DNA of 59,083 nucleotides from Sandaracinaceae bacterium (GCA_040218145.1 JAVJQK010000067.1:1-59083), one strand, 5' to 3'; counted from the first letter of the stretch, positions 28,433 through 37,781 are shown. The notes: generated by a model not told the origin, from the letters alone. Translations and numbers: made by a program.

Positions 28433-31132
28433 CTACCAGGCGACGACGACGGGGATGTGCGAGTCGCTGCTGAAGCCTCGCCCGAGCTGGTAGGCGCCGC
28501 CCTCTCCCCAGCACCAGACGCCGCCTCCGCTCGTGCGCGCGCAGCTGTGCTCCGCCCCGGCCGCGACGGCCACGACGTCCGTGAGCGTCCCCGCGTCGAC
28601 CGGCGCGCGGGACGCCCGCCTCAGCCCATCGCCCAGCTGGCCGCTGCTCCCCGCGCCCCAGCAGGACGCCCTCCCCGAGCTTCGCGCGACGCACGCGTGA
28701 TCCCCCGAGGCGGCCAGGTCGATCGCGTCGGTGAGCCCGGTGACCGGGGTCGGCGTCAGCCGGTCAGCGGTCCCTCCGTCCCCGATCTGACCCAGAACGT
28801 TGTTCCCCCAGCAGCTCACGGCCCCGGCGGCTCGCCGCGCGCACGTATGGTTGCGCCCCAGGGCGATCTGAACCGCGTCGCTGAGCCCCGACACGACGAC
28901 CGGCGTCGACGCGCTCGTGGTCGTCCCGTCACCGAGCTGCCCGTCATAATTGGAGCCCCAGCAACGCACGGTGCCGTCCTCGAGACGCGCGCAGGCGTGC
29001 CGCTCACCCACGTGAACCTCGGCCACACCCGCCAGCCCCGGCACCACGGTCGGCGTCGACACGCGCCCAGGCGGCGCGCCCGCCGCGCTCCCGTAGTTGC
29101 TCCCCCAGCAGCGCACCGTGCCGTCAGCGGCGCGGGCGCAGGTCGCGGGGGGCCCGACGCTGAGCTGCGTGGCGGTGACGCCCGAGAGTCGGATCGGGCT
29201 CGGCCGGTCGGTCGTCGTGCCGTCGCCGACCTGGTTCAGCCCGTTCTCGCCCCAGCAATGAACCGACTGGTCCGTCGCCACGTAGCAGTGGGTGTCGTCG
29301 ATGGAGTGGTCGAAGTCGATGGCCGTCGGCGGGGGCACGGTGACCAGCGTCGGCGCTCGACCGAAGAAGAGGGTGGGGCCGGGAGTCCCCCAGCACAGCA
29401 GGCGACCGCTCGACAGTCGCGCACAAGCCGACGTCTCGCTCGCCCGAAGCCCGACCACCGTCTCGCAGCCGCCCGTCACGCAGGTGACCGCGCAGACGTT
29501 GCCGCACATCCCGCAGTCCGACTCGGCGGAGTCGAGATCGCGGCAAGCCCCCCCGCAGTCGGTCTCGCCGACGGGGCACTCGCACACTCCGCTCGAGCAC
29601 GTGCCGCCGCTCGGGCACCGGTTGCCACACGCGCCGCAATTGACCGGGCTCGAGTCGAGGACGACGCAGCGACCGTCACAAACCACCTCTCCGGCGGGGC
29701 AGCGGCACGCGCCCGCGTCGCAGCTCCCCCCGAAGGGGCAACGGTTGAAGCAGGCGCCGCAGTGCTGGTTGCTCGTCGAGAGGTCGGCGCAGAAGCCTCC
29801 GCAGAGCTCCCCATCGCCCGGGCACGTGCAAGCCCCGGCCATGCAGCCGTCCGACGCGGCAGGGCAGCGGGTATCGCACGCGCCGCAGTGGTCGTCGTCG
29901 CTGTCGAGATCCACACAGCGTGCGCCGCAGCGGACCTCCCCGTCCGGGCAGACGCAGGAGCCGTCCTGACAGAGCTGCCCTCCGGTGCACGTTCGGCCGC
30001 AGAGGCCGCAGTTGAAGCTGTCACTCGAGGTGTCCAGGCAGCGGCCGCAATACGTCTCGCCGGCCGGGCACGCGCAGACGCCGTCGACACAGGACTGCCC
30101 GGGGCCGCAGCGCATCCCGCACGCGCCGCAGTGGTTCGGGTCGTTGAGGGTGTCGACGCAGAGGCCGGAGCAGGCGACGCCTCCCATGGGGCAGTCGCAC
30201 ACGCCGCGAACGCAGGGGGCGCCGGCCGGGCAGGCGCGGCCGCACGCGCCGCAGTGCATGGGGTCCGCGTCGAGATCGACGCAGTCGCGGCCGCACAGCG
30301 CGCCGCCGTCGGGGCACGTGCACGTCCCGCGGACGCACCGCTGCGCGGAGGCGCAGACGTTCCTGCACCCGCCGCAGTTCATGGGGTCCGCCTGCACCGA
30401 CAGGCACGCGCCACCGCAGCGCATCCCTCCGTCGGGACAGGCGCACGATCCGCGCACACAGACCTCGTCGACGGCGCAGCGCACGCCGCAGTCGCCGCAG
30501 TTCGTCGGATCCTCGAACACGTCGACGCAGCCGCCCTCGCAGACCCGCTCGCCGAAACCGCAGCCGCAGTCCCCGTCCAGACACGGCACGCCATCCGGAC
30601 AGGTGGACCCACAGCGACCGCAGTGGAGGTCGTCGGAGGAGAGATCCACGCAGCGCCCCCCGCAGTCCGCCGTGCCTTCGGGACAGACGCAGGCCGCGTC
30701 GTCGCAGACCGCGCCGTCGGGGCACGCGCGGCCGCAGCCCCCGCAGTGCCGAGGGTCCTCGGGCGCGACGACCTCCCCCTCACAGAACCGGCAGTCGTCC
30801 GCGGCGCCGTTACAGTCGTTGTCGAGCCCGTCCCCGCAGACCTCGCGCGACGCGTTCGGCACGCAACCACAGACGCGCGCGTCGATGTCCGGCTGCACGC
30901 ACTCCCAGTTGCGGCCCGCGGGGCAGTCCGTGCGCGCGCCGCACACCCGCGAACAGACGGCGCGACCGTCCTCGAGCGCGAGGCAGATGCCGCTCTCGCA
31001 GTCCTCCGAGACCTCGCACGGGGCGCCGAAGGCCGCCAGCGCGACGGCTCCGTCGAGCGCGTCGAGGGGCGGGCTCTCGCAGCCCAGCGCCAGCATCGAG
31101 AGCGCGAGCCAACCGACACGCCTCAACGCCAC
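28433..31132 (-). CDS. Giant Cys-module plus RCC1 lipoprotein, copy 2
   Basis: The product is about 899 residues from the second of two GTGs (31138, 31132), chosen by analogy with its paralogue at 31656-34970. The signal ends LSMLALGC. It then has a disulfide-type domain, an N-D-C-N/D-G motif (GDGLDNDCNGAADDC), and eleven units of about 40 residues built on CVDL-x-D-x-x-HCGxCG-x-x-C-x(6)-C-x-x-G-x-C-x-CP. The last 340 residues hold seven RCC1 units (GDGTTT ... HxCAR ... DGTVRCWGxN), enough for one seven-bladed propeller. It is probably a surface adhesin or receptor; no enzyme motif is seen. The start overlaps the upstream gene's stop. Confidence 0.88.
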   Translation of the reverse strand: MALRRVGWLALSMLALGCESPPLDALDGAVALAAFGAPCEVSEDCESGICLALEDGRAVCSRVCGARTDCPAGRNWECVQPDIDARVCGCVPNASREVCGDGLDNDCNGAADDCRFCEGEVVAPEDPRHCGGCGRACPDGAVCDDAACVCPEGTADCGGRCVDLSSDDLHCGRCGSTCPDGVPCLDGDCGCGFGERVCEGGCVDVFEDPTNCGDCGVRCAVDEVCVRGSCACPDGGMRCGGACLSVQADPMNCGGCRNVCASAQRCVRGTCTCPDGGALCGRDCVDLDADPMHCGACGRACPAGAPCVRGVCDCPMGGVACSGLCVDTLNDPNHCGACGMRCGPGQSCVDGVCACPAGETYCGRCLDTSSDSFNCGLCGRTCTGGQLCQDGSCVCPDGEVRCGARCVDLDSDDDHCGACDTRCPAASDGCMAGACTCPGDGELCGGFCADLSTSNQHCGACFNRCPFGGSCDAGACRCPAGEVVCDGRCVVLDSSPVNCGACGNRCPSGGTCSSGVCECPVGETDCGGACRDLDSAESDCGMCGNVCAVTCVTGGCETVVGLRASETSACARLSSGRLLCWGTPGPTLFFGRAPTLVTVPPPTAIDFDHSIDDTHCYVATDQSVHCWGENGLNQVGDGTTTDRPSPIRLSGVTATQLSVGPPATCARAADGTVRCWGSNYGSAAGAPPGRVSTPTVVPGLAGVAEVHVGERHACARLEDGTVRCWGSNYDGQLGDGTTTSASTPVVVSGLSDAVQIALGRNHTCARRAAGAVSCWGNNVLGQIGDGGTADRLTPTPVTGLTDAIDLAASGDHACVARSSGRASCWGAGSSGQLGDGLRRASRAPVDAGTLTDVVAVAAGAEHSCARTSGGGVWCWGEGGAYQLGRGFSSDSHIPVVVAW

Positions 31133-31659
31133 GTGCACCCCGGCTGTTGGTTACAGCTGAGCTCGAGCGCGAAGGACTCACAGGGCGTGCTCGTGCCGGC
31201 GCAGCCCTCGGACCAGCGGCACCCGTCTTGGCTCGAGCAGCTGAAGCGCTCCCCGAAGAGACGACACGACCTCGGAGATCCCGAGCACGAGCCGGAGCCC
31301 GACGATCGCCAGTAGCAGCCGAGGTGGTCGTTGCACGCCCCCCGACTGCTCTGGAGCGAGCAGGGATACGGCACGCCTTCGCAGTCCGACTCCCACCGGC
31401 AGCCGTCGCCCTCCGTGCAGCTGAGCTCACTCGCGCGCAGCAGACAGCTCCGCGCCACGCCTCGACAGGAGAGCGCGGGCGCGAGGCCCGAGTCGATCCC
31501 GCCATCCGCGGTGGGCACGGGAGCGACCATCGCGGCGTCGAAGCGGACCTGCCCGCCCTCCGGCCCGCGAGCCGGCGGCGCGCAGGCGACCGCCGCCGTG
31601 GCGAGGAGCGCGACGAGCGCGAAGCCCACCGGGGCCTGGCAGCGATGGGCGGAGCTCAC
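31123..31659 (-). CDS. W/C-repeat lipoprotein, copy 2
   Basis: A 178-residue product from a GTG at 31659 that overlaps the stop of the upstream giant gene by 4 bp (GTGA). The signal ends AAVACA. The mature part has four units of the form C-x-G-x(3-4)-C-x(8)-C-x(4)-GCxW, ending in GCTWR. It is a clear paralogue of the 206-residue protein at 34961-35581, and its own stop overlaps the start of the next giant gene in the same way. The family is unknown. Translational coupling on both sides suggests fixed stoichiometry with its neighbours. Confidence 0.8.
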   Translation of the reverse strand: MSSAHRCQAPVGFALVALLATAAVACAPPARGPEGGQVRFDAAMVAPVPTADGGIDSGLAPALSCRGVARSCLLRASELSCTEGDGCRWESDCEGVPYPCSLQSSRGACNDHLGCYWRSSGSGSCSGSPRSCRLFGERFSCSSQDGCRWSEGCAGTSTPCESFALELSCNQQPGCTWR

Positions 31660-34600
31660 CAGCGCACGGCCGTGGGGGTGAGGCGGGGCGACGAGGTCCC
31701 GTCTCCCACCTGAGCGCGGTAGTTGGAGCCCCAGCAGCGCACGTCCCCCGCCGTCGTCGTGGCGCAGGTGTGCTGGTCCCCCACGTCCACCGAGCTCGCG
31801 TCCGTCAGCGCCGGGGTGGCGGTCGGCCAGGGGGTGTCGGTGGTGGTGCCGTCGCCGAGCTGACCGCCGTGGTTCCGGCCCCAGCAGCGCATCCCACCGC
31901 CCGTGCGCACCGCGCAGGTGTGCCACGTGCCGACCGCCACGTGGGAGGCGTCCGTGAGGGTGGGCACCGCCAGCGGCGTGCTCCGGGTCGTGGTCGAGCC
32001 GTCGCCCAGCTGACCGTACCCGTTGTACCCCCAGCAGCTCACTCGGCCGTCCATGTGGCGCGCGCAGCTCACCGAGCCACCCATCGCGATCTGCACCGCG
32101 TCCGTGATGCCCGTCACTGCGACCGGGGTCGTGGTGCTGGTCATCGTGCCGTCCCCGAGCTGGCCGTACGTGTTGTTGCCCCAGCAGCGAACCGTGCCGT
32201 CCGTGAGTCGCGCGCAGCTGTGGTTGTGGCCGCTCCGCACCTCCGCCACTCCGGCGAGCCCGGAGATCGGGGCCGGCGTCGTCACGTAGCTGCCCGTGGT
32301 GCCCGCAGCGTAGCCCTGGCCCCAGCACTCGACGCTGCCGTCCGAGAGCCGGGCGCAGCTCGCCGTCCCCCCCACGGTGACCTGCGTGGCCGTGGTGACG
32401 CCCGTCAACACGACGGGCGCGTAGCGGTTCGTGCGCGTTCCGTCACCCGCCCCGTAGTAGTAGTTGTAGCCCCAGCAACCGAGCGTGCCGTCGCTCTCGA
32501 CCCAGCAGTGGGTCAGGCCGTTGGTGTCGAAGTCCGAGACCTGGGTGGGCGTGTCACGACGGGTCGGCGTGGAGCCCGCGCCGAGGCCATATCGGTTGTA
32601 GCCCCAGCAGTAGAGTCGCCCGTTCGACATGACGGCGCAGGAGGCCTCGGCGCCGAGGCCGAGCGAGCCCGCCGTCGCGCAGCTCCCGCCCGCGCAGACC
32701 AGTGAGCACGTCGTGCCGCAGGCGCCGCAGTTCATCTCGTCGTCCTCGACGTCGATGCAGGCGCCGCCGCAGACGGTGGCGCCGCCCGGGCAGGTGCAGG
32801 TCCCGCTCAGACACGTCGCCCCGGTCGCGCACGCGGTGCCGCAGCTGCCGCAGTGGCGCTCGTCGCTCGTGGTGTAGGTGCACGCGCCGTCGCACACCTC
32901 GGAGCCGCCCGGGCAGGCGCAGGTGCCGCTGACGCAGGTCGCGCCGGTCGCGCACGAGGTGCCGCAGGCGCCGCAGTTGCCCTCGTCCGACTGGAGATCG
33001 GTGCACGCGCCGCCGCAGACGGTCTGGGCGCCGGGGCAGTAGCAGGCGCCGCTGAGGCACGTCGCGCCGGTGGCGCAGGTGGTGCCGCACGTGCCGCAGT
33101 TCAGCTCGTCGTCCTGGGTCGAGGTGCACCGGCCGCCGCAGACGCTGCCGCCGCCAGGGCACGTGCACGTGCCGCTCAGGCAGGTCGCGCCGGTGGCGCA
33201 GGTGGTGCCGCACGCGCCGCAGTTCAGCTCGTCGTCCTGCGTGGTGGCGCAGCGCCCCCCGCAGACGACGCCGCCGCCCGGACACCCGCAGGTGCCCGCG
33301 GTGCAGACCGCGCCGATGGCGCAGGTGGTGCCGCACGCGCCGCAGTGGGCCGTGCTCGAGGAGAGATCCACGCAGCGGCCATCACAGACGACCTGGCCCG
33401 CGGGGCACTCACAGGTGCCGCCGTTGCAGCTCTGCCCCGTCGCGCAGGCGTTGCCGCAGCTCCCGCAGCTGGCCGTGCTCGAGGAGAGATCCACGCAGCG
33501 ATCGCCGCACACGGTCTGCCCCGACGGGCACGCGCAGGTGCCGCTCACGCACGACGAGCCCCACGGGCAGCGGTTGCCGCAGGAGCCGCAGTTGTTGAAG
33601 TCGCTGGACAGGACGCGGCAGCTCGACCCGCAGAGCGAGCCGCCGCCCGGGCACTCACACGCGCCCGCGATGCACGACTGCGCCGAGGGGCAGACCACCC
33701 CGCAGCCGCCGCAGTTGTAGCGGTTGCCCTCGACGTCGGTGCAGCGCCCGCCGCAGGAGATCTGTCCGGTCGGGCACTCGCACACGCCCTCGACGCAGCT
33801 CCGTCCGCCGGCGCAGCCCGTCCCGCAGCGGCCGCAGTTCCGGATGTCGGTGTCGGTGTCGGTGCAGCCCGCGCTGCAATACATCTCGTCACCCGGGCAC
33901 GCGCACGCGCCGCTGCGACACACCTGGCCCGACGCGCACCGGACCCCGCAGCCCCCGCAGTTCAACGGATCGCTGGTGGTGTTGCGGCAGGCGCCGTCGC
34001 ACACCGGCCCGCCGCCCGGGCAATCGCACGCGCCGTCGACGCAGGCGACGCCGGCCGGGCACTCCTGCCCACAGCCGCCGCAGTTCAGCCGGCTGACGTC
34101 GAGGTCCACGCACGAGTCGCCGCAGAGCGCGCCGCCGCCCGCGCACGTGCACGCGCCGCGGTCGCACCGCTGCCCGGTCACGCACGCGTTGCCGCAGAAC
34201 CCGCAGTGGGCCTCGTCGTCGTCGGTGCTGACGCACACTCCATCGCAGCGCTCGCCGCCGTCGGGGCAGACGCAGGCGCCTCCGTCGCAGACCTCGTCGC
34301 TCTCGCAGGTGACGCCGCACCCGCCGCAGTTCAGCGCGTCGGAGGTGACGTCCACGCAGACGTCGTCGCACGGCATCTCGCCGTCGTCGCAGCCGCAGAG
34401 CCCCTCGATGCAGGGCACGTCGAACGCGCAGGCGGTGCCGCAGCCGCCGCAGTGGTTCTCGTCGTACGCGGTGTCGACGCAGCGCGCGCCGCACTGGATC
34501 TCGTCGGCCGGGCACACACAGCTCCCCGCCTCGCAGAGCGCGCCTGACGGGCAGGCGATGTCGCACCCGCCGCAGTGACGGACGTCGTCCATCGGGACCG

Positions 34601-34970
34601 CGACCCCGTCGCAGATCCGGCAGTCGTCGGTCGCGCCGTCGCAGTCGTTGTCGAGCCCGTCGCCGCAGATCTCCTCGGTGGCGTCGGGGACGCAGCCGCA
34701 CACGCGCGCGCCGAACCGGTCGGGCTGCACGCAGCCCCAGTTGCCGCTGTCGGGGCAGTCCGCGTCCGTGGCGCAGCCCCGGGTGCAGAACGCCCGGTCC
34801 GCCGCGATCTCGAGGCAGAGCCCGCTGAGGCAGTCTCCGCTGACGCCGCAGGCCTCCGTGAACTCGGCCATGGCGCCGCCGTCGCCGCCCATCGGCCGAT
34901 CGCCTTCACAGGCCATGAGGAGGAGGCTCGCCGCGGCGAGCGCCCAGAGGAAGTTGCGCTTCAGTACCAC
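31656..34970 (-). CDS. Giant Cys-module plus RCC1 lipoprotein, copy 1
   Basis: About 1104 residues from a GTG at 34970 (GTG at 34976 also in frame). A signal ending LLLMAC follows directly. Order of parts: a short Cys domain, GDGLDNDCDGATDDC, sixteen Cys modules of about 40 residues centred on HCG/NCGxCG, then seven RCC1 units with repeated CWGxN. Modules 12-16 are nearly identical (CATGATCLSGTC), pointing to recent expansion. The roughly 140 Cys imply an oxidised extracellular fold. It forms a cassette with the 206-residue lipoprotein upstream and is duplicated by the next two genes. Confidence 0.9.
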   Translation of the reverse strand: MVLKRNFLWALAAASLLLMACEGDRPMGGDGGAMAEFTEACGVSGDCLSGLCLEIAADRAFCTRGCATDADCPDSGNWGCVQPDRFGARVCGCVPDATEEICGDGLDNDCDGATDDCRICDGVAVPMDDVRHCGGCDIACPSGALCEAGSCVCPADEIQCGARCVDTAYDENHCGGCGTACAFDVPCIEGLCGCDDGEMPCDDVCVDVTSDALNCGGCGVTCESDEVCDGGACVCPDGGERCDGVCVSTDDDEAHCGFCGNACVTGQRCDRGACTCAGGGALCGDSCVDLDVSRLNCGGCGQECPAGVACVDGACDCPGGGPVCDGACRNTTSDPLNCGGCGVRCASGQVCRSGACACPGDEMYCSAGCTDTDTDIRNCGRCGTGCAGGRSCVEGVCECPTGQISCGGRCTDVEGNRYNCGGCGVVCPSAQSCIAGACECPGGGSLCGSSCRVLSSDFNNCGSCGNRCPWGSSCVSGTCACPSGQTVCGDRCVDLSSSTASCGSCGNACATGQSCNGGTCECPAGQVVCDGRCVDLSSSTAHCGACGTTCAIGAVCTAGTCGCPGGGVVCGGRCATTQDDELNCGACGTTCATGATCLSGTCTCPGGGSVCGGRCTSTQDDELNCGTCGTTCATGATCLSGACYCPGAQTVCGGACTDLQSDEGNCGACGTSCATGATCVSGTCACPGGSEVCDGACTYTTSDERHCGSCGTACATGATCLSGTCTCPGGATVCGGACIDVEDDEMNCGACGTTCSLVCAGGSCATAGSLGLGAEASCAVMSNGRLYCWGYNRYGLGAGSTPTRRDTPTQVSDFDTNGLTHCWVESDGTLGCWGYNYYYGAGDGTRTNRYAPVVLTGVTTATQVTVGGTASCARLSDGSVECWGQGYAAGTTGSYVTTPAPISGLAGVAEVRSGHNHSCARLTDGTVRCWGNNTYGQLGDGTMTSTTTPVAVTGITDAVQIAMGGSVSCARHMDGRVSCWGYNGYGQLGDGSTTTRSTPLAVPTLTDASHVAVGTWHTCAVRTGGGMRCWGRNHGGQLGDGTTTDTPWPTATPALTDASSVDVGDQHTCATTTAGDVRCWGSNYRAQVGDGTSSPRLTPTAVRW
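32715..33345 (-). repeat. DNA tandem repeats of about 120 bp inside the giant lipoprotein gene
   Basis: About five units with a period near 120-123 bp encode Cys modules 12-16 of the giant lipoprotein. Phrases such as GCCACCGGCGCGACCTG recur almost unchanged, while the earlier modules in the gene have diverged. This marks recent in-frame expansion and a possible source of length variation. Confidence 0.8.
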
Positions 34971-35581
34971 GAGCACCCCGGCTGGCTGTTGCAGGCGTAA
35001 GAAGAGAAGTACCCGCTGCAGGTCCTGGCCACGCCGAGGCAGTCCCCGTCCCAGCGGCAGCCTTCCTGCCCCGTGCAGGAGGAGCTGCTCGAGTAGGAGC
35101 TGCAGGAGCGCGCGGAGCCGGAGCAGTCGTCGCTGAAGGTGCTCCAGTAGCAGCCGTCCTGGCGGCTGCAGGAGTAGCTGCTGTACCGCGAGTAGCAGCT
35201 CCTCGCGACGCCAGAGCAGTCCTCGTCCCAGCGACAGCCGTCGACCTGGGAGCAGCTCGTCCGCGTGGCCCGGCCGTAGCAGCCGATCGGGACGCCGTTG
35301 CAGCGGGGCTCGGAGGGGCGCACGCCGGAGTCGCGCGGCGTCGTCACGCCGGAGTCGCTGGACGAAGCGCGCGCGTCGGCGGGCTCCACGTCGATCATCG
35401 CCGCGTCGAAGGTGAGCACGCCACCGTCGGGGCCGCGGAGCATCGGAGGCGCCGGGCCATCGCAGGCGGCCAGGGTGAGCGCCGCGAGGGCGACGCCGAG
35501 ATACAGCTTCTGGAACGACAACGCGGCTCTCCCACGCGCGCCGAGGAGGGCGCGGCCGGGGGACGCTATTTCCAGCGCCAT
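34961..35581 (-). CDS. W/C-repeat lipoprotein, copy 1
   Basis: 206 residues from the ATG at 35581. A TTG at 35521 lies closer to the lipoprotein signal (KLYLGVALAALTLAAC) and may be the true start. After an Asp/Ser linker come four units C-x-G-x-x-R-x-C-x(8)-C-x(4)-GCxW, the middle ones rich in Ser and Tyr. The last residues are GCSWY and the stop overlaps the GTG of the giant gene by 10 bp. It is paralogous to the protein at 31123-31659. Function unknown; secreted and disulfide-bonded by inference. Confidence 0.8.
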   Translation of the reverse strand: MALEIASPGRALLGARGRAALSFQKLYLGVALAALTLAACDGPAPPMLRGPDGGVLTFDAAMIDVEPADARASSSDSGVTTPRDSGVRPSEPRCNGVPIGCYGRATRTSCSQVDGCRWDEDCSGVARSCYSRYSSYSCSRQDGCYWSTFSDDCSGSARSCSSYSSSSSCTGQEGCRWDGDCLGVARTCSGYFSSYACNSQPGCSWY

Positions 35582-35648
35582 GAACCGTCAAGGTAAGCGC
35601 AATTGACGAGCACCCTCGTTCGAGCCTGCGTTTTCAGACAATTCGCGT

Positions 35649-35666
35649 GGCGACGGGCCCGTCACC
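35649..35666 (-). terminator. 18-nt self-complementary hairpin after the Cys-rich lipoprotein gene
   Basis: On the minus strand the segment is complementary to itself over its whole length with one G-T pair, 15 bp after the stop at 35682. No T-run follows directly. It may weakly terminate or process the transcript between the riboswitch-proximal genes and the cassette genes. Confidence 0.35.
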
Positions 35667-35681
35667 GCGTCGTGTGAACCC

Positions 35682-36440
35682 TCACTCGCAGGCGAAGGCC
35701 GGGATGCAGCGGTCCGTGTAGCAGAGCCCGTCGCCCTCGGGCACGGTGCCCTCGGGACAGTTCGGAGCGACGCGCCGGCAGGCGGTCGTGCAGCTGTCGC
35801 CGGTGAGCGGGACGCAGACGGGCGGGGTCACCGGGTCGGTGTCGTCGATGGCGGGCACCGCGGGCACGCAGCCGGCGACGCTGCAGCTGTCGTCGTCGAT
35901 CACGACCGCGTCCGCGCAGGTCGGGGCGCTCGGGAAGCAGCCCCACGCGGGCACCTGACCGCAGCTCGGGCTCCGGCAGGTGACGAACGGGACGCAGCCC
36001 TGGTAGTCCGGGTTGGTGCAGTCCGCGCAAGGCCCGTCGGTGCAGCTCGGGCAGCACGAATCGTCCCAGACCGGCGCGCAGTCCGTGTTCGCGAAGCACG
36101 CCACCGCGCCGAGGCCCTCACAGGGGTCGGGGATCGTGCCACAGGCGGGGGCGGCGCGGTCCGCGATCAGGACCGGGCAGCCCTGCGCGTCGGTGCTGCG
36201 GATGAACGGCCAGCCGTCGAAGCCGGCGATCGTGGCGGAGCACGCGTCCGCGCTCGCGGCCCATCCGCCCGCGGGCAGGGGCGGGTCCCCGGGCGAGCAA
36301 CCCGCGAAGTCGGCGATCGGGCAGCAGACGCCGCCCCCGTCCACCTCGGGGACGCTCCCGTCGGGCTCCGTGTCACCGCCGTGGGAGGAGGAGCACCCGG
36401 CGAGGGCAAGGAGGGAGAGGAGTGCCAGCGTGTGCCGCAT
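35682..36440 (-). CDS. Cys-rich lipoprotein
   Basis: A 252-residue product from the ATG at 36440 (in-frame ATGs at 36446 and 36461 are alternatives). The signal ends LLALAGC. The mature protein has about 26 Cys, including CCPSCTDGPCADC and CSVAGCVPAV, and small repeated blocks of the form C-x(3)-C-x-P. It begins 44 bp after the stop of the riboswitch-controlled gene on the same strand, so it may be part of that transcript. The family is not recognised. Confidence 0.75.
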   Translation of the reverse strand: MRHTLALLSLLALAGCSSSHGGDTEPDGSVPEVDGGGVCCPIADFAGCSPGDPPLPAGGWAASADACSATIAGFDGWPFIRSTDAQGCPVLIADRAAPACGTIPDPCEGLGAVACFANTDCAPVWDDSCCPSCTDGPCADCTNPDYQGCVPFVTCRSPSCGQVPAWGCFPSAPTCADAVVIDDDSCSVAGCVPAVPAIDDTDPVTPPVCVPLTGDSCTTACRRVAPNCPEGTVPEGDGLCYTDRCIPAFACE

Positions 36441-36484
36441 CGTCATGAGGATACGACACACGCAAACACCGGGCCGGCGAGGTA

Positions 36485-37672
36485 CTACTCGACGAGCAGG
36501 AGGCCGCCCGCGAACTCGAGCAACATGCGGCCGCTGCCCGCCTCGTGCGCGACGTCGAAGAGGTTGCCCGAGGTGAGGTCCAGCGGCGCGCCGAGCGTGA
36601 TGCCGCTCGTGGCGTCGAAGGCGTCGACCGGGTACGCGCGCAGCCCGTCGAGGTCGAAGCTCGGGGTCAGGACCTGCACGACGATCATGTCGTTCACGAG
36701 GTCGAAGCTCGAGGGCAGCATCTCCGCCTCGCCGACGCGGACGCCGACCGCCTCGAAGTCGATGGGCGCGCCCGTGGTGAGGGCCGCCTCGATCGCGCTC
36801 GTCGCGACCACGTAGACGCGGCCCCCGTCGTCGAAGAAGCCGCCCGCGAGCACGTAGTCCGGCCCAACCGCCACGCCGCCCGAGAAGTTGCCGAGCCCCG
36901 TGCCGACGCGCGCGGTGGTCGTCTCGCTGCCGAAGCGAGCCGCGTAGAGCCCCTGGCCGCTGCCCGCGCCGTCGAAGCCCATGCCGTTGACGAGCAGGGT
37001 GTCGTCCGACATCCAGGCCGCGTCGAAGTTGCCGTCCGCGGCGAAGTCCGTGTGCGCCCCGTCCATGGTCACGACCGAGAACACCTGACCGCTGAACGTG
37101 GAGTCGCTGACCGTGTAGCCGAAGAGCGCGCGGCTCGCGTCGGGCGACACGGCGAGGTAGCCGCCGAGGAAGGCCATCACGTCGCCCGCGTGGGTGGCCA
37201 TGACGCTCCCGATCGGGCTCTCCGTGGGCTCGCTGGCGCCCATGGCGGCGAACGTCGCCAGATCGAAACGCGTGCCTCCGGCGACCGCCTCGCTGCGCAG
37301 GGTGAAGACCTGCGCCGGGTCACCCGCGTGCGCGCCGAAGCGGGCCGCGTCGCTGCAGAAGGTCCCGACCACGGTCAGGCTCTCGTCGAGGGCCGCGTCC
37401 CAGCCGCTCGTGTCGGCGCCGCAGGTGGCGACGCAGACGCCGCGCACCTCGGCCTCGTCGGCGCCGCAGCCGACGCCGGAGTCCTCGTCGACGCCTCCGT
37501 CGACGCCCGCGTCCTCTTCGACGCCCGTGTCAGCGGGATCGCCCGCGTCGGTGGGGCCGGCGTCGGTCAGGTCCGGGCCGCCGTCCATCATCTCGGTCTC
37601 GCCGTCGCACCCCACGAGGGCGAAGGCCACCATCAGCGCGCCGATGGGCGCGTAGCTACGAATCACGTTCAC
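36485..37672 (-). CDS. Beta-propeller-like lipoprotein under cobalamin riboswitch control
   Basis: 395 residues from a GTG at 37672 with GAGGA 8 nt upstream. The signal ends FALVGC and is followed by about 45 residues of Asp/Gly/Ala/Thr linker. The mature domain has repeated strands typical of a beta-propeller, such as GYLAVSPDASRALFGY, GVAVGPDYVLAGGFFDDGGRVYVV and DAAWMSDDTLLVNG. No enzyme motif is visible. The preceding B12 riboswitch implies a role in cobalamin capture or use. A surface propeller lipoprotein that binds B12 (BtuG) is known in Bacteroides; equivalence here is inference and homology is not claimed. Confidence 0.8.
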   Translation of the reverse strand: MNVIRSYAPIGALMVAFALVGCDGETEMMDGGPDLTDAGPTDAGDPADTGVEEDAGVDGGVDEDSGVGCGADEAEVRGVCVATCGADTSGWDAALDESLTVVGTFCSDAARFGAHAGDPAQVFTLRSEAVAGGTRFDLATFAAMGASEPTESPIGSVMATHAGDVMAFLGGYLAVSPDASRALFGYTVSDSTFSGQVFSVVTMDGAHTDFAADGNFDAAWMSDDTLLVNGMGFDGAGSGQGLYAARFGSETTTARVGTGLGNFSGGVAVGPDYVLAGGFFDDGGRVYVVATSAIEAALTTGAPIDFEAVGVRVGEAEMLPSSFDLVNDMIVVQVLTPSFDLDGLRAYPVDAFDATSGITLGAPLDLTSGNLFDVAHEAGSGRMLLEFAGGLLLVE

Positions 37673-37686
37673 GCTGCTGCTCCTCT

Positions 37687-37717
37687 GCCCCGCTCCCCGC
37701 GAGGCGTTTCGAGCGGG
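37687..37717 (-). promoter_or_regulatory. Candidate expression-platform hairpin
   Basis: On the minus strand CCCGCTC and GAGCGGG pair across a 15-nt loop, and the stem ends a few bases before the GAGGA ribosome site (37681-37685). No T-tract follows, so control of translation fits better than termination. The link to the aptamer upstream is inferred from position. Confidence 0.5.
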
Positions 37718-37781
37718 CGAGCAGTCGGAGCGCGAGAGCGCGACAGAAGCGCCTCCACACCCCGTGAAGGCTCGCCAGCTC

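Noticed and set aside
27209-31315. A 1368-codon open frame on the plus strand opposite the TPR and giant lipoprotein genes
   Set aside because: It is antisense to clear minus-strand proteins. Its composition is the Arg/Ala/Val-rich pattern that GC-rich shadow frames give, and it has no domain.
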